This document shows, piece by piece, positions 13,010 to 13,314 of a stretch of 13,314 nt of DNA. Both the position numbers and the translations under genes were made by a program. This DNA is from Thermomicrobiaceae bacterium (GTDB lineage: Bacteria; Chloroflexota; Chloroflexia; Thermomicrobiales; Thermomicrobiaceae), in the NCBI GenBank assembly GCA_025966355.1, contig JAICWZ010000011.1, positions 1 to 13,314 on the forward strand. The letters run 5' to 3'. The notes under the pieces are model-generated. The model searched no databases. It was not told where the DNA came from and was given only the letters and a program-made list of their open reading frames with translations. Within the stretch, counting starts at the first letter, position 1. Each line of letters starts with the position of its first letter.

Positions 13010-13314
13010 CCGACCGGCGACGCCGCAAGCCGTTCGCGCTTCCAGCGATCGATCCGTTCAAGCATGGCGCGGGCGTTCTCACGCGATTCCGGCGTCGGCG
13101 GCTGGCCGTCAAACATGGCCGCCAGTTCATCCAGGCGCTCGGCGGCATCGAGCAAGTCGATGCTCGTCTCGGTACGTCCCTCGCGATCAAGCTTGGTGAT
13201 CTTGTAATGCGACTCGGCAAAGCCGGCGACTTGCGGCAGGTGCGAAATAACGATCACCTGATGCGCTTCGCCGAGCCGCCAGAGCTTTTCGCCGACCGGC
13301 TGGGCGCTGCGGCC
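13006..13314 (-). CDS. recN: RecN, DNA repair ATPase, C-terminal end (5' partial)
   Basis: Reading from the right edge in frame, 102 residues are present and begin GRSAQPVGEKLWRLGEAHQ, then 'VIVISHLPQVAGFAESHYKI'. This is the conserved C-terminal ATPase region of RecN, an SMC-like double-strand-break repair protein; the His in 'SHLPQ' is the switch (H-loop) region, and 'GGRSAQ' follows the Walker B Asp-Glu pair, which lies just outside the window. The last about 60 residues form a charged helical tail ('LLDAAERLDELAAMFDG'). The Walker A, coiled coils and most of the protein lie beyond the window. Confidence 0.9.
   Translation of the reverse strand, partial: GRSAQPVGEKLWRLGEAHQVIVISHLPQVAGFAESHYKITKLDREGRTETSIDLLDAAERLDELAAMFDGQPPTPESRENARAMLERIDRWKRERLAASPVG

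Noticed and set aside
1..13314. CRISPR arrays, tRNA/rRNA genes, transposases or phage genes
   Set aside because: No direct-repeat arrays, no tRNA-like cloverleaf noticed, no recombinase motifs in the translated frames.

Overview
The window is a GC-rich bacterial chromosome segment. The best taxonomic guess is a Chloroflexota bacterium of the Thermomicrobia/Sphaerobacter kind. That is inferred from the alternative complex III (ACIII) set with a split ActB, the type of the flanking genes and the base composition; no rRNA or other taxonomic marker is present.

Layout. (1) 3-1151 (+) is the C-terminal part of a helicase-associated-domain (XPB N-terminal-like) protein whose start lies outside the window. 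(2) 2750-1172 (-) is a two-gene unit: an unrecognised 145-residue protein followed by an agmatinase/arginase-family ureohydrolase. (3) 2751-3183 is a 433-base divergent intergenic region rich in dyads. It holds a candidate promoter for the respiratory operon and a leader with two stem-loops. (4) 3184-11344 (+) is a continuous operon of eight genes for ACIII, a quinol:electron-acceptor oxidoreductase that replaces the bc1 complex. The order is a small two-helix membrane protein (ActG-like), pentaheme cytochrome ActA, the molybdopterin-enzyme-like half of ActB (B1), the iron-sulfur half of ActB (B2), an NrfD-family protein without the quinone-site residues (ActF-like), a canonical NrfD-family ActC, ActD (DUF3341) and the monoheme cytochrome lipoprotein ActE. 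(5) 11345-11466 is a convergent intergenic gap carrying a strong GC-rich inverted repeat. (6) On the minus strand, in transcription order, come the 3' end of recN, ybaB/ebfC and an LLM-type flavin/F420-dependent oxidoreductase.

How the genes fit together. By homology, ActC should oxidise quinol in the membrane. Electrons would pass through the [3Fe-4S] and [4Fe-4S] clusters of B2 to the hemes of ActA and ActE and then to an oxidase or soluble carrier, while B1 is a redox-inactive scaffold. No terminal oxidase or SCO-type copper chaperone gene is next to the operon in this window.

The main points of interest are: the physical split of ActB, where only the B1 half has an export signal; a B1 half with a single cysteine, placed as a lipobox; the tandem NrfD proteins in which one has lost the acidic/His residues; and the structured leader and dyad-flanked promoter in front of the operon. 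I did not find a clearly undescribed defence, mobile or RNA-guided system here.
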